Counted from the first letter of the stretch, positions 54,219 through 63,796 are shown. The stretch: DNA of 64,000 nt from Vibrio intestinalis (GCF_025195085.2 NZ_JANAVY020000011.1:50504-114503); one strand, 5' to 3'. Numbers and translations: made by a program. The notes: a model not told the origin generated them from the letters alone.

Positions 54219-54791
54219 GTGACAGACTTATTGGTAGCCGCGGACTCAACTCTCTATATTTGGTCAAAATTTATTCAAAGGATGAATGAACCTATGCACT
54301 CAATTCGAGTTGCCAAGCAAGGATTGCTGCAACCTACTGAGCCCAACAGAAAAGTGACTAGTTCTGAAATATCGCTCTCTATCGCGTTAACTGCGAGCAA
54401 AGCGCCACATGTTTTGGTAGTAGAAGATAATTTGATGAATCAGAAGATTGCCAGTTGCTTTCTCAATCGAGCACAAATGCCCCATCAACTGGCGTGTAAT
54501 GGCCGTGAAGCATTGAACATTATCACTCAAGGAGAGCAGTTCGACGTTATTTTGATGGATTGCATGATGCCCGTGATGGATGGGCTAACCGCAACGAGAC
54601 AAATTCGTCAGTGGGAAAGTGACAATCAACGAGACAGATTACCTATTATCGCGCTGACTGCGCGTGAGTTACCTGAGGAAGTAAATAGCTGCTTTAATGC
54701 GGGTATGGATGCGTATTTATCGAAACCCTACAAATTAGAGCAGCTATTAGAAACATTGCAAAAATTGGATGTTATCCGCGCAGCGGATTAG
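54219..54791 (+). CDS. Orphan response-regulator receiver protein
   Basis: 190 aa. A receiver domain fills residues about 64-188: VLVVEDN at the start, phospho-acceptor D114 in VILMDCMMPVMDG, T147 and K169 in SKPYKLEQL. The sequence is closest to receivers attached to hybrid kinases. There is no output domain and no kinase nearby, so it may be a stand-alone phospho-relay or protein-interaction module. The 60 residues before the receiver are unassigned. The GTG at 54219 has AGAAGG ten bases upstream; ATGs at 54282 and 54294 are alternatives. It converges on the deaminase with 4 bp overlap. Confidence 0.8.
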   Translation: MTDLLVAADSTLYIWSKFIQRMNEPMHSIRVAKQGLLQPTEPNRKVTSSEISLSIALTASKAPHVLVVEDNLMNQKIASCFLNRAQMPHQLACNGREALNIITQGEQFDVILMDCMMPVMDGLTATRQIRQWESDNQRDRLPIIALTARELPEEVNSCFNAGMDAYLSKPYKLEQLLETLQKLDVIRAAD

Positions 54792-55234
54792 TTACCCAGT
54801 TCATCCAAAGGTAACCAATTTACCTTTACGCCCGCTTGAAGAAACATCTCTTGGCTTACTTTGATTTTATCGCCCCAACGAGACAGAAAATCTTCCGTTT
54901 GCTCTGGGCAGTGCACTGCAGAGATTCCAGTTTGGATGATTTTCGCTGCGCAGTTTGGGCAAGGGAAGTGTGTCACCCAAATTTCACAGCCATCAAGATC
55001 ACGCTTAGCAAACAGAATCGCATTTTCTTCTGCATGTAAGGTTTTTAGGTATTTCATTTCGCGTTCATCTGTCATCGCGCTATCAGAAATACCGTGTGGG
55101 TAGCCATTGAAGCCAACCGATACGATGCGGTTTTGTTTTGTAATGACTGCACCAACTTGTGTTGAAGGGTCTTTACTCCAAGAGCCAACAAGTTCAGCCA
55201 TTTGGTAAAAGCGTTGCGCCCATTTTGAAATCAT
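54788..55234 (-). CDS. dCMP/cytidine deaminase-family enzyme
   Basis: 148-aa zinc deaminase. The metal and catalytic motif is HAEEN (H67, E69) with PCPNC (C92, C95). The N-terminus FYQMAELVGSWSKDPSTQVGAV and the VGFNGYPHG loop match dCMP deaminases, which make dUMP for thymidylate synthesis. AAGGAA precedes the ATG. It shares a neighbourhood with cytosine deaminase (codA), separated by the Csr RNA. Confidence 0.88.
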   Translation of the reverse strand: MISKWAQRFYQMAELVGSWSKDPSTQVGAVITKQNRIVSVGFNGYPHGISDSAMTDEREMKYLKTLHAEENAILFAKRDLDGCEIWVTHFPCPNCAAKIIQTGISAVHCPEQTEDFLSRWGDKIKVSQEMFLQAGVKVNWLPLDELGN

Positions 55235-55534
55235 CTAAGTTCCTTAGTGATGGTTAATGTGTGTTGCAGATAGTTAAGCCCGCACACTTTAAAGATACAA
55301 AATTGTGATTTTGATCAGTAAATAATATCTCAATTTTTAACAAGTTAGAACCGAATTTGTTGAATCTAGCCTGTGGGATAGTGTGTTTTTTGTTCAGAGA
55401 ACAATAACTACTTAGAAGGCGAGTAAGTATTTGTCGATAGTACTCTGTGCGAGATCTCTTACAAATGCGTGAGATTGAGGCGATTCAATCTAGAGTGATT
55501 ACCGGGCGTTTCTATTTAAGCATATGATTTTATT
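55235..55534. other. 300-bp upstream region of the Csr RNA
   Basis: No ORF. It holds the VarA/GacA-type box at 55446-55463 and a weak -10 TATGAT at 55523-55528. The left part is AT-rich and must include the promoter of the divergent deaminase. Confidence 0.5.
55446..55463. promoter_or_regulatory. VarA/GacA/UvrY-type box upstream of the Csr RNA
   Basis: TGTGCG-AGATCT-CTTACA fits the consensus TGTAAG-N6-CTTACA at ten of twelve defined bases, with the right half perfect. It lies about 90 bp before the probable transcription start. Confidence 0.75.
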
Positions 55535-55870
55535 TGGTTATTTGTTTGGTTGATGGTTTGTAAGCCGGAAATAATGGTGATCGCCGCGTTGTTTAAAATC
55601 GGCACTAGCGATATCTTAAACGTGTCGGCAGGAAGCGGACATGGAACAGGAAAGACCCAAGGATTGGTCATCTTCAGGACGAAGATATAGTCATCGAGGA
55701 CAGATGACTAGCTAGGATAGCAAAGGACACCGCTAGGATAGCGATGTTAAGGAAGTGCTGAGGGAAGCAGCGTACTATCAAGGATATGATGCAGGGAGCA
55801 CTTATTAGTAGCCGGATTGCTGCGAGTAAGAATAGAACCCGCTAGGTGAGAACCTAGCGGGTTTTTCTTT
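55535..55870 (+). ncRNA. CsrB/C/D-family small RNA (CsrA sponge)
   Basis: Non-coding RNA of about 335 nt that sequesters the RNA-binding protein CsrA. I count 16 GGA motifs between 55565 and 55817, many as AGGA in likely hairpin loops (for example AGGAAG, AAGGAC, GAGGAC, AAGGAT), with no ORF. It ends in a perfect terminator, AACCCGCTAGGT/ACCTAGCGGGTT around GAGA at 55836-55863 with a T tail. A VarA-type box lies upstream. The 5' end is inferred from TATGAT at 55523. Vibrios have three such RNAs; which one this is cannot be told. The terminator tail touches the codA stop codon. Confidence 0.9.
55836..55870 (+). terminator. Terminator of the Csr RNA
   Basis: A 12-bp perfect stem with a GAGA loop and T-rich tail; it ends at the last base of the converging codA gene. 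Confidence 0.92.
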
Positions 55871-57147
55871 TATCGCTTGAAAGTTACGGGTTCAGACTTT
55901 TCTAGATGAAGATGCGTTGTCGCAGGCTGAGTGTCTGCAATCACTTTACCTTGGCGCACTGAGTAACGTACCGGCACTTGGCGGCGCACAGCATCAAAAC
56001 CATTCTCCGCAGGCAGGATCAGTAAGCTGCCTGGCTTACCTGTCTCAATACCATGTTTATCTTGAATGTTTAATGTACGCGCCGAGTTCGTGCTGATCAG
56101 ATCAAGCGAGTTATTGATTTGATCGTAACCCATCACCTGACATACATGTAAACCCATGTGCAACACTTGCAGCATGTTGGCTGTGCCAAGTGGGTACCAA
56201 GGATCGAACACATCATCATGGCCAAAGCATACATTGATATTAGCATTCAACATCTCTTTTACACGGGTAACACCGCGGCGTTTCGGGTAATCATCGAAAC
56301 GGCCTTGCAAGTGAATATTCACTAGCGGGTTAGCGACAAAGTTGATGCCTGACATACGTAGTAAGCGGAATAGGCGAGAGGCGTAAGCCCCGTTGTATGA
56401 GCCCATCGCTGTGGTATGGCTCGCTGTAACCTTATGACCCATATTAAATTTGTGTGCCAATGCAGCTAGAGTTTCAACAAAGCGAGATTGCTCATCGTCA
56501 ATTTCGTCACAGTGAACATCAATCAGGCGATCGTATTTTTGCGCCAACTCAAACACGTAATGAAGTGACTCGATACCGTATTCACGAGTGAACTCGAAGT
56601 GAGGGATTGCGCCAATCACATCCGCACCCAGTTGAACCGCTTCTTCCAATAACTCTTTGCCATTAGGGTAAGAAAGAATACCTTCTTGTGGGAACGCGAC
56701 GATTTGAATATCGACCCACGGTTTCATCTCTTCGCGTACTTCGATCATCGCTTTTAGTGCGACAAGTGTAGGATCTGAAACATCAACGTGAGTACGAACA
56801 TGCTGAACGCCATTGGCAATCTGCCATTTTAGCGTCTGTTTCGCGCGGGCTTTTACGTCCTCGATTGACAGCATTTCCTTGCGTTCGGCCCAACGTTCAA
56901 TGCCTTCAAACAACGTACCAGAAATATTCCAGTTTGGTTCACCTGCTGTTTGAGTGGTATCTAAGTGAATGTGGGGCTCACAGAAAGGCGCGACAGCCAT
57001 GCCGCCCTCTGCATCAAGAATATCGCCAGCAACATCTAGGTTTAGAGTGTTGTCTTCAATACGCTTGAATTGACCATTCTCAATCAAAATTTGCTTAAGG
57101 CCTGCTTGGCCTTGTAGCGCTACGTTCTTGATCAACAGAGTTGTCAT
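55870..57147 (-). CDS. codA: Cytosine deaminase
   Basis: Converts cytosine to uracil and ammonia for pyrimidine salvage. The 425-aa amidohydrolase has metal ligands H59 and H61 ([10 protein letters not shown]), the [13 protein letters not shown] and [10 protein letters not shown] segments and the catalytic Asp in [15 protein letters not shown], as in E. coli CodA. TAAGGAA precedes the ATG. It follows codB by 9 bp in one operon. Confidence 0.95.
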   Translation of the reverse strand: MTTLLIKNVALQGQAGLKQILIENGQFKRIEDNTLNLDVAGDILDAEGGMAVAPFCEPHIHLDTTQTAGEPNWNISGTLFEGIERWAERKEMLSIEDVKARAKQTLKWQIANGVQHVRTHVDVSDPTLVALKAMIEVREEMKPWVDIQIVAFPQEGILSYPNGKELLEEAVQLGADVIGAIPHFEFTREYGIESLHYVFELAQKYDRLIDVHCDEIDDEQSRFVETLAALAHKFNMGHKVTASHTTAMGSYNGAYASRLFRLLRMSGINFVANPLVNIHLQGRFDDYPKRRGVTRVKEMLNANINVCFGHDDVFDPWYPLGTANMLQVLHMGLHVCQVMGYDQINNSLDLISTNSARTLNIQDKHGIETGKPGSLLILPAENGFDAVRRQVPVRYSVRQGKVIADTQPATTHLHLEKSEPVTFKR

Positions 57148-57156
57148 TTTGGTTCC

Positions 57157-58395
57157 TTACGCTGGCTGCTTTGCCAGTGTTATTTTATTAAGAATAGAAT
57201 TTAATATTGGGTAACTAATTGCACCGCCTAGCACTGCGTTTACAGGTACTACGCCCGGTAGGAAGTGACCCGCAGCCACACCAATCGCTACCGCGATGAT
57301 GCCAGCCCAGTTAACCGTTTGGAACTGGATAGTTTCAAAATTAGTGTAACGCTTACGGTTAATAAAGAAATCTGCAATGATAACGCCGCCAATCGGTGGA
57401 ATCGCTAGCGATAAGAATGTTAGCCAGCCAACAAAGTTATTGTAAAGCCATAGCGCACACAAAGTTCCCACTACACCGTTAACCATAGAAATGTACTTGC
57501 TTGGTAGGCCAGTAATATTTGAGAAGCCAAGGCCTGATGCGTAAAGTGCGTTATCGTTGGTAGTCCAAATGTTTAGGCCAAGCACGATGATTGCTGGAAT
57601 CAGTAGACCCTGCGCAATCATAACTTCTGAAATGTCTGATTGACCTGTTACTGAAGCACCGGCTGCACCAAAGATAAACATAAGCGAGTTACCGATAAAG
57701 AAGGCCACCATGGTGACTAGAACCGCGCTCTTTGGTTTTTTACCAAATCGAACAAAATCTGCCGTGAGTGTCCCTGCGCTGATAAATGAGCCGACCACCA
57801 GTGCCAATGCCACTGAGAAATCGATAGGTTCTGCCGGTTGTACTTTTTGCAACTCGGCAACACCGCCAATGCTGTTAATCGCTTCGATGACTGAGTAGCC
57901 GCCAAGTAACGCAATGGCTGGTACGGCAATCGCAGACAGTATCATCAATGCAGAGATACCGAAGTAAACGGTCGCGGTCATTAATAAGCCAGAGATGACG
58001 ATCAAAGTGTTGGTATCAATGCCGGTTGCTTTGTGAACCGGAAGGGCGAACATGGCTACGCCAACACCAAACCAACCAACTTGTGTACCGCCAAGTAATG
58101 CAGAAGGAAGCCAAGAGCCTTTTGAGCCGAAAGAGAAACGAGCAAGGAGGTGAGTAGAAAGACCAGTAGAAGCGCCGATGTAACCGAGGAAAGAAGTGTA
58201 AATACCGAGGATGAGGTTACCAATGAGAACAGCAAGGAAGAAATCGTCAAATGAGAGACCAGTACCGAGTGAACCACCCGTCCACATACTGGCAGAAAAG
58301 AAGGTCAGTCCTAACATTACCATGGTTAAAGACATGACCCCTTTCCTTGCGGAATTAGGAACCGGACCCAGACTATAGTTGTTATCAGCAGCCAT
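57157..58395 (-). CDS. codB: Cytosine permease
   Basis: Proton-coupled cytosine importer of the NCS1 family, about 412 aa with twelve helices. The family blocks are SARKGVMSLTMVMLGLTFFSA near the start, LGTGLSF and TNDNALYASGLG in the middle. Of two adjacent ATGs, that at 58395 is best spaced (five bases) from GAGGG; upstream in-frame TTG is rejected. It is first in the codBA operon; a PurR-like box lies about 180 bp upstream. Confidence 0.94.
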   Translation of the reverse strand: MAADNNYSLGPVPNSARKGVMSLTMVMLGLTFFSASMWTGGSLGTGLSFDDFFLAVLIGNLILGIYTSFLGYIGASTGLSTHLLARFSFGSKGSWLPSALLGGTQVGWFGVGVAMFALPVHKATGIDTNTLIVISGLLMTATVYFGISALMILSAIAVPAIALLGGYSVIEAINSIGGVAELQKVQPAEPIDFSVALALVVGSFISAGTLTADFVRFGKKPKSAVLVTMVAFFIGNSLMFIFGAAGASVTGQSDISEVMIAQGLLIPAIIVLGLNIWTTNDNALYASGLGFSNITGLPSKYISMVNGVVGTLCALWLYNNFVGWLTFLSLAIPPIGGVIIADFFINRKRYTNFETIQFQTVNWAGIIAVAIGVAAGHFLPGVVPVNAVLGGAISYPILNSILNKITLAKQPA

Positions 58396-58707
58396 CATTA
58401 CCCTCGTATCGCTTTTAAAATTGGTGAACAAATTTTAGTTAAACGGCGCGTATTATGTGGATCTAAACTCAATAGTCAATGATATTTTTGTTATTAAATT
58501 GATTTGTGATTATTTTAAAATAATTCTTTTATTTTTCAGTTATTTGAGTGAGGCGAGCTATTTATGAATCAAGGTTGATAACGTTTGCTTTTTGAAGGTT
58601 AGTTTATTATTTTGCGATTTTTGTAAAATATATAATTAAAACTGATTAATGTGTAATACTGTAAAAATTAAGGGAGCTCATTATCGCCCTTGATCGGTTT
58701 AATAAGC
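58396..58707. other. 312-bp promoter region of codBA
   Basis: No ORF, strongly AT-rich. The PurR-like sequence at 58575-58590 is the only notable element. Confidence 0.4.
58575..58590. promoter_or_regulatory. PurR-like box upstream of codBA
   Basis: TTGATAACGTTTGCTT agrees with the PurR consensus ACGCAAACGTTTGCGT at 11 of 16 positions, with the ACGTTTGC half intact. E. coli codBA is PurR-repressed. The distance to the start is long. Confidence 0.4.
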
Positions 58708-59946
58708 TTAGCGCATAGCAAAATTTTCATTGTGCCACTGTTTAGGCTTCATTCCCGCAACACAAAGTTGATCTTTTATCGACTTCATCATGTTATTTGG
58801 TCCACATGCAAAAAACTGATAGCTATCTAGCGGTTTTCCGAGCGATTTCTGGATCATTTTTGCATCAAGGCGTTGGTTTTTCGTGCTAGGTAAGTGCAGT
58901 GTCACGTTTGTGTTACCAATAAGCTGTTGTACTTTGTCTATCAGCAATTGATAAAGCTTACCTCGGCCAACGAAGAATAATTCGATCGGCTGATCAGTAT
59001 CGCGAGCTTGTAACCATGCCAAAAATGGCGTGATTCCAATGCCTCCTGCAATCCAAACTTGAGGTTTGTTGCGATTACGCTGCGCGTGTAATCGGCCATA
59101 AGCGCCATCAACCGTAACTTGTTGGCCAACGCTAATTGCGGTTTGCAATTGCTGAGTATGACGCCCCAGTGCGCGAATAATAAAGGTTAGCTGGTGGCCA
59201 TTTGTTGGCGCTGAAGCAATAGTAAATGGATGAAAGTGCTCAATGTTATCCAAGCCAAAGTCAAGGTAGGCAAATTGCCCAGCATGATGCTTAATGCCGT
59301 CTTCATTTGCCGTTAAGGTCACTTCAACTGCATTATCAATAGAGCTTACCTGACTGACCGTGTAGGCTTTATAGCTTCGCGGCTTAACTAGGCATTTATA
59401 GAGGTAAGCAATAGTGCCAATCGTGGATACAGTGAACAGCGCTGCGCCAGTAGTACTAAAAAGCTCAAATGGCACATCAGAGAAAAACGTGTGATAAACC
59501 GAGATCAGGAAAATAGGCCCCATCAACTTATGGGTGTAAAACCAAATACGATAAGGAATCTGCTTTACCATGCTCATACTGCCGAGCACCAATAAGCCAT
59601 ACATGGCCCACTGACCGACTTCTTCACCAAAATCAGCAAATTGTGGGTCAATGCCATTACCCGCAGGGCCGGGAACCAGTAGCCAGTGAAAGCTTGCGCC
59701 TACTAGCCCTGCAATGCCTAGCCATTTATGCCAAATGTAGGCCTTGTCCATCCCGCCGAATATTGGTTCTAACCATTTTAATCGACAGCTAAGCAGCATG
59801 GCTAATGCCATGGCTATCATAGAAACGGTGGCGAAAAAGGCTGGCACTTTTCTGGCAAGCTCTAAATCAACGGGAAGCAGTGCCCAAACACCGCTAGACA
59901 CGAGTAAGGCAATTGAAGATAAGATAATGATTTTTCGTGCTTTCAT
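58708..59946 (-). CDS. Ferric-reductase-like membrane flavoprotein
   Basis: 412-aa oxidoreductase. The N-terminal half holds about six helices of a ferric-reductase-like haem domain with paired His (WHKWLG, SFHWLL, THKLMG, VYHTFF). The C-terminal half is a ferredoxin-reductase module: FAD contact HPFTIASAP, pyridine-nucleotide GGIGITPFLAWL and ending CGPNNMMKSIK. It should pass electrons from NAD(P)H across the inner membrane, possibly to ferric siderophores, which fits the TonB receptor next to it in divergent orientation. Confidence 0.88.
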   Translation of the reverse strand: MKARKIIILSSIALLVSSGVWALLPVDLELARKVPAFFATVSMIAMALAMLLSCRLKWLEPIFGGMDKAYIWHKWLGIAGLVGASFHWLLVPGPAGNGIDPQFADFGEEVGQWAMYGLLVLGSMSMVKQIPYRIWFYTHKLMGPIFLISVYHTFFSDVPFELFSTTGAALFTVSTIGTIAYLYKCLVKPRSYKAYTVSQVSSIDNAVEVTLTANEDGIKHHAGQFAYLDFGLDNIEHFHPFTIASAPTNGHQLTFIIRALGRHTQQLQTAISVGQQVTVDGAYGRLHAQRNRNKPQVWIAGGIGITPFLAWLQARDTDQPIELFFVGRGKLYQLLIDKVQQLIGNTNVTLHLPSTKNQRLDAKMIQKSLGKPLDSYQFFACGPNNMMKSIKDQLCVAGMKPKQWHNENFAMR

Positions 59947-60088
59947 AGCGTTCTCTGAGCAAAAAGTTTTACACAGAATGACACTCGATAAATGAACGTT
60001 TAATGAATGCTTTAGTCAGGTTGCTTATTACGGCTTAAACAGGCGATAGTAAGAACATTAAGAAAACTTAATAATAGAACGACAAATT

Positions 60089-60107
60089 ATTAATGAGAAT
60101 GCTTTAC
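60089..60107. promoter_or_regulatory. Possible Fur box 1
   Basis: ATTAATGAGAATGCTTTAC agrees with the 19-bp Fur consensus at 12 positions. Suggestive only. Confidence 0.35.
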
Positions 60108-60215
60108 ATTTAGCTCGCTAATTGTTAGTTTTCTCCCGTCAATATAGATAATTAAAACAATAGTTAACGCAGTGATTGTGATTCATCCCATATGTTCACC
60201 TTCATCTAGCTGATT

Positions 60216-60234
60216 GTTAATGGCGAGCATTCTA
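60216..60234. promoter_or_regulatory. Possible Fur box 2
   Basis: GTTAATGGCGAGCATTCTA agrees with the Fur consensus at 12 of 19 positions and keeps the AATG...CATT symmetry. Confidence 0.35.
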
Positions 60235-60532
60235 TTGCTCTGCTTGAAAATTGACCCATAAATCAATCTGGCAAAAATACGCAGTTAAAGCATTCCTGAA
60301 CCTGTGGTTAAAGGAGCGTTTCGCTTTGCTTTCACGTAGTCGATTGAGTTATGGGATATTAGCTCATAAACACGATTGGTTTTTGAACGACGTTTAACAA
60401 ATGTCGCGCGTCATGACGCTTGTACCTTAGAAGTAGGGTAGGTTTCGTGCACCCTGAATATTTGTTGCACGCCTTTTCATGCTCCTCGTAATGAGCCAAA
60501 TAGTTGTTATTGTTTAATGAAGGAGAATTGAA

Positions 60533-62590
60533 ATGACAGCGTCTATTCCAGCTCGACAAGTAACGAAATTTAGAATTCGTCCTCTGTCGGCATTGATCGC
60601 AGGCGTATGCATCAGTGCAGTTGGAGCCCAACCAGCTTTTGCTCAACAAGAAGTTAAAGATGTAATTACGGTAATTGGTGAGAAGACTGATCGTACAATC
60701 TACGATACTAGCTCAAGCGTAGAGGTATACGACTCTGATCGCCTTGATAGCACGCCAAATGCCAATGAGATTAAAGACCTAATTCAGCTTGCTCCAAATG
60801 TGGTTGATTCTGGCCTAGGTAATAACCTTCCTGCTATTCGAGGTGTGGATGCTTCTGGCCCTTCTATTGGTGGTATTGCAAGCTTCTCTGGTTCTCGCCC
60901 ACGCGTGAATCTTTCAATCGATGGCCGCTCTCTAAATTATTCTGAAATCGCTTTTGGTCCTCGTTCGTTATGGGATATGGAGCAGGCTGAGATTTATCTT
61001 GGTCCACAAAGCTATATTCAAGGTCGTAATGCTATCGCAGGTGCGATCGTGATGAAGTCGAAAGACCCAACCTATGATTTTGAAAGTGCGGTAAAAGTTG
61101 CAGTAGGGCAGCACAACTACTCTCAAACAGCAGCAATAATTTCAGCACCAATTGTGGAAGACCAACTGGCTTTCCGTTTGTCTGTTGATCAACAAAAACG
61201 TAAGAGTCATATTGAAATGATTTCTTATGACCCTGTTGGTGATTCTCGAGACATTGAAATGTCGACAGTCCGTGCCAAGTTATTACTTGAGCCAACGTCA
61301 CTTCCGGGTTTCCGAACAGGTTTATCGGTAGCTTATTTAGATTCTCGTTCTCCTCAATCTGAGCACGATATTAGCTCTGGCTATACAGCTGATAGGGCTA
61401 TCTATGAAACGGATTCGATAAGTTATGCATGGGATACCGGTTTCGACGTTAACGACCACTTAAGGTTTGAAACTAACGTAATCTATACTGACTTTGTTAA
61501 TCACCGTCGCACTCCTCCTTCCTATCCAGCTGACTTTTTGATTGAAGGGGATGAAATTCAGGCTGAAGCTATTGTTCGTTACAATGCCCTACAAGACAAG
61601 CTTTACGGCTTAGCTGGTATTCGTTACTTTAATTCTGAGCAAGATGAAGTTTATATTCATAGTGCTGGCTCAAGCCCTATGTATGATAGAACGGTAACAA
61701 AATCGGCATTTGCTGAAGTATCTTACGATGTTGTACCTGAAGTAACCGTTACTTTTGCGGGCCGCTTTGAGCAAGAGCATAAAATTCGAGTTGTAGAGCC
61801 TAATCCTCTGAACATGACAGTTGATTATGATGAAACCTTCTCTGAGTTTCTTCCTCGCTTTGATATAGCATATAAGCCAGCTAATACGAGTACCGTCGGT
61901 TTCAAAATTGCTAAGGGCTATAATGGTGGTGGCGCTGGGTTAGGATTCGATTCTACAGGTGGTCGTTACCAAGATTTTGAGTACGACAGCGAATATGTGT
62001 GGAACTATGAGTTATACACACGTCATGCTTTAGCAGACGGAGCTGTCGAGTTGACATCGAATATATTCTTTAATGATTATGACAACTTCCAAATTAGTCA
62101 GCGAAATGACAATGATATTAGTGTTGTAACGAATATCGATAATGCTGAGACCTACGGTGCAGAGATTGCAACCCGTTGGTATGCGACTTCAGACGTGGAG
62201 TTGTATGCAAACCTTGGTTGGCTAGAGACAGAATATAAAGAGAAAGCTTCTCAAGGCGGTAAAACGTTAGAGCTAGATCGCTCACCTGCGTTTACTTCAA
62301 CATTAGGTGGTTTGTTCTACTTTGGTGACGGTTTTGAGTTGAGCGCTAATGCGAAATACACGAGCGAATACTATTCAGAAAAGGATAATATTGAAGAGTT
62401 AAAAATTGACGGCTACTGGTTAGTAGACGCTCAATTTGCATATGACTTCGAATATGGCCGAGCTGCATTGTTTGTTGAAAACCTATTTGATTCTGATGAT
62501 GAATTACTTTATTCAGCAAGCCGTACTGGTACCGAGGTATTGAAGCAGCGTGAACGCCTAATTGGCGCGTCACTGGAACTAAGGTTCTAA
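60533..62590 (+). CDS. TonB-dependent outer-membrane receptor
   Basis: 685-aa receptor importing a ferric siderophore or similar ligand. An extended signal peptide ends at AFA (residue about 37). The TonB box is around DVITVIGEK (43-51). The plug domain (about 60-170) contains NEIKDLIQLAPNV and the GRNAIAGAIVMKSKDP block, and a 22-strand barrel ends in LRF. A strong AAGGAG site precedes the ATG. The ligand cannot be read from sequence. The divergent ferric-reductase-like gene and Fur-like boxes suggest iron; no siderophore biosynthesis or ABC importer is adjacent. Confidence 0.92.
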   Translation: MTASIPARQVTKFRIRPLSALIAGVCISAVGAQPAFAQQEVKDVITVIGEKTDRTIYDTSSSVEVYDSDRLDSTPNANEIKDLIQLAPNVVDSGLGNNLPAIRGVDASGPSIGGIASFSGSRPRVNLSIDGRSLNYSEIAFGPRSLWDMEQAEIYLGPQSYIQGRNAIAGAIVMKSKDPTYDFESAVKVAVGQHNYSQTAAIISAPIVEDQLAFRLSVDQQKRKSHIEMISYDPVGDSRDIEMSTVRAKLLLEPTSLPGFRTGLSVAYLDSRSPQSEHDISSGYTADRAIYETDSISYAWDTGFDVNDHLRFETNVIYTDFVNHRRTPPSYPADFLIEGDEIQAEAIVRYNALQDKLYGLAGIRYFNSEQDEVYIHSAGSSPMYDRTVTKSAFAEVSYDVVPEVTVTFAGRFEQEHKIRVVEPNPLNMTVDYDETFSEFLPRFDIAYKPANTSTVGFKIAKGYNGGGAGLGFDSTGGRYQDFEYDSEYVWNYELYTRHALADGAVELTSNIFFNDYDNFQISQRNDNDISVVTNIDNAETYGAEIATRWYATSDVELYANLGWLETEYKEKASQGGKTLELDRSPAFTSTLGGLFYFGDGFELSANAKYTSEYYSEKDNIEELKIDGYWLVDAQFAYDFEYGRAALFVENLFDSDDELLYSASRTGTEVLKQRERLIGASLELRF

Positions 62591-62608
62591 CACCGATTAA
62601 GACAAGCT

Positions 62609-62640
62609 AACGCACCCAAACGGGTGCGTTTTTCGTTTTG
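62609..62640 (+). terminator. Terminator of the TonB receptor gene
   Basis: AACGCACCC and GGGTGCGTT around AAAC, followed by TTTCGTTTT. Confidence 0.85.
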
Positions 62641-62815
62641 GTGATCATATTCTCTAAGCTAGGAGTATTAATAGGCATGATAAATGGTGCAAATGTTTAA
62701 AAAGTGATCTGCGTGACAGAGAAGTTGTTTAATTCCGATTATCCGGGCGCTTTTCACAAGCATCACTTTAGCTTTGACGTATAATGTCTAAGGCTTTCAA
62801 ATAAGGAGATAAATA

Positions 62816-63268
62816 ATGAAACTTAGAAATATCCTATCTGGTGTTGCTGTTCTTTTTGCCGCATTTTCTGCGCAAGCTGCCACTGAATGTAACCTTGAAT
62901 TAGAAGCAAACGACATGATGAAGTTTAATAAGGATGTATTGAGCGTTCCTGCATCATGTTCTGAAGTGACGATTGTTTTGAAACATACAGGTTCACTGCC
63001 TGCTACGTCCATGGGCCATAACGTGGTGATTTCTGATACGGCGAATGTTCAAGCTGTGGGAACAGAAGGTATGAGCGCTGGCATTGATAACAGTTATGTT
63101 AAACCGGGTGATGCTCGTGTTTATGCTTTTTCAAAAGTGATTGGCGGCGGCGAAACAACCACTTTGACTTTTAGTACTGAAAAACTCACCGCGGGTGGTG
63201 ATTACACTTTCTTCTGTTCGTTCCCTGGTCACTGGGCGATCATGAAGGGTAAGTTTGAGTTCAAGTAA
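62816..63268 (+). CDS. azu: Azurin (periplasmic blue copper protein)
   Basis: Small periplasmic electron carrier. A 22-residue signal peptide ends at AQAA. In the mature numbering the copper ligands fall exactly at the azurin positions H46, C112, H117 and M121 (precursor H68, C134, H139, M143; CSFPGHWAIM). The Cys pair C26/C48 of the precursor gives the conserved disulfide. AAGGAG precedes the ATG. It is a single gene with its own terminator; redox partners are not in the window. Confidence 0.95.
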   Translation: MKLRNILSGVAVLFAAFSAQAATECNLELEANDMMKFNKDVLSVPASCSEVTIVLKHTGSLPATSMGHNVVISDTANVQAVGTEGMSAGIDNSYVKPGDARVYAFSKVIGGGETTTLTFSTEKLTAGGDYTFFCSFPGHWAIMKGKFEFK

Positions 63269-63331
63269 TCGCGGTTTACTTGAAACGCAGAACCGTTACG
63301 CGTATTCAAGTCGTTAAGTTCTTACGAAGAG

Positions 63332-63361
63332 CGCCTAGCCATATCGCTAGGCGTTTTTTTA
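63332..63361 (+). terminator. Terminator of the azurin gene
   Basis: CGCCTAGC and GCTAGGCG around a 6-nt loop, then seven T. Confidence 0.88.
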
Positions 63362-63469
63362 TGTCGAATTAAAACCTCTGTCGGATAACGCAGATTCAAA
63401 TGTAACTTTGCTTGAACTGATTCTGAAGTTACGCAAGATAGCTCTGAAATTAAATTTTGGAGAGAAAGC

Positions 63470-63796
63470 GTGGAAGTAGCAGCGGGCTTAATTAAATTGC
63501 AAACATCGCATCAAGAGACTTTGGCTGAATGGCAACAGCGCATGAATGAGAGTGTTGAACAAGTGACGGCGTCATTAAAGAATGAGCAAGTGATGGTCGA
63601 AAGCTGGTTTAAGTTAGAAATCGAATCGAACTCTTATCTATTATGGTATATGCGAGCGGAATCTTTAGAGAAGGCCGTGCAAGCGTTCCAAGCTTCGACT
63701 GCTGAGATAGATATTTTCCATATGCAATCTATCGTAAAAATGGCAGAAGGGAGTGAGCAAATATTCGCTCAGCCGTTGCTTGATTTCAGCGCGTAA
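63470..63796 (+). CDS. DUF6176-like small protein
   Basis: 108-aa soluble protein that resembles DUF6176, a dimeric alpha/beta-barrel-type family of unknown role. The pattern LIKLQTSHQETLAEWQQRMN, then VMVESWFKLEIESNSYLLWYM and the C-terminal IDIFHMQSIVKM fits. The start is GTG with GGAGAG six bases upstream. It is a single gene with a terminator downstream. Confidence 0.7.
   Translation: MEVAAGLIKLQTSHQETLAEWQQRMNESVEQVTASLKNEQVMVESWFKLEIESNSYLLWYMRAESLEKAVQAFQASTAEIDIFHMQSIVKMAEGSEQIFAQPLLDFSA

Larger units (their letters stand above)
59947..60532. other. 586-bp divergent promoter and leader of the TonB receptor
   Basis: No ORF that I trust. Two Fur-box-like sequences (60089-60107 and 60216-60234). 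A 12-bp palindrome GCGTCATGACGC near 60405 lies in the long leader before the receptor. Confidence 0.4.
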
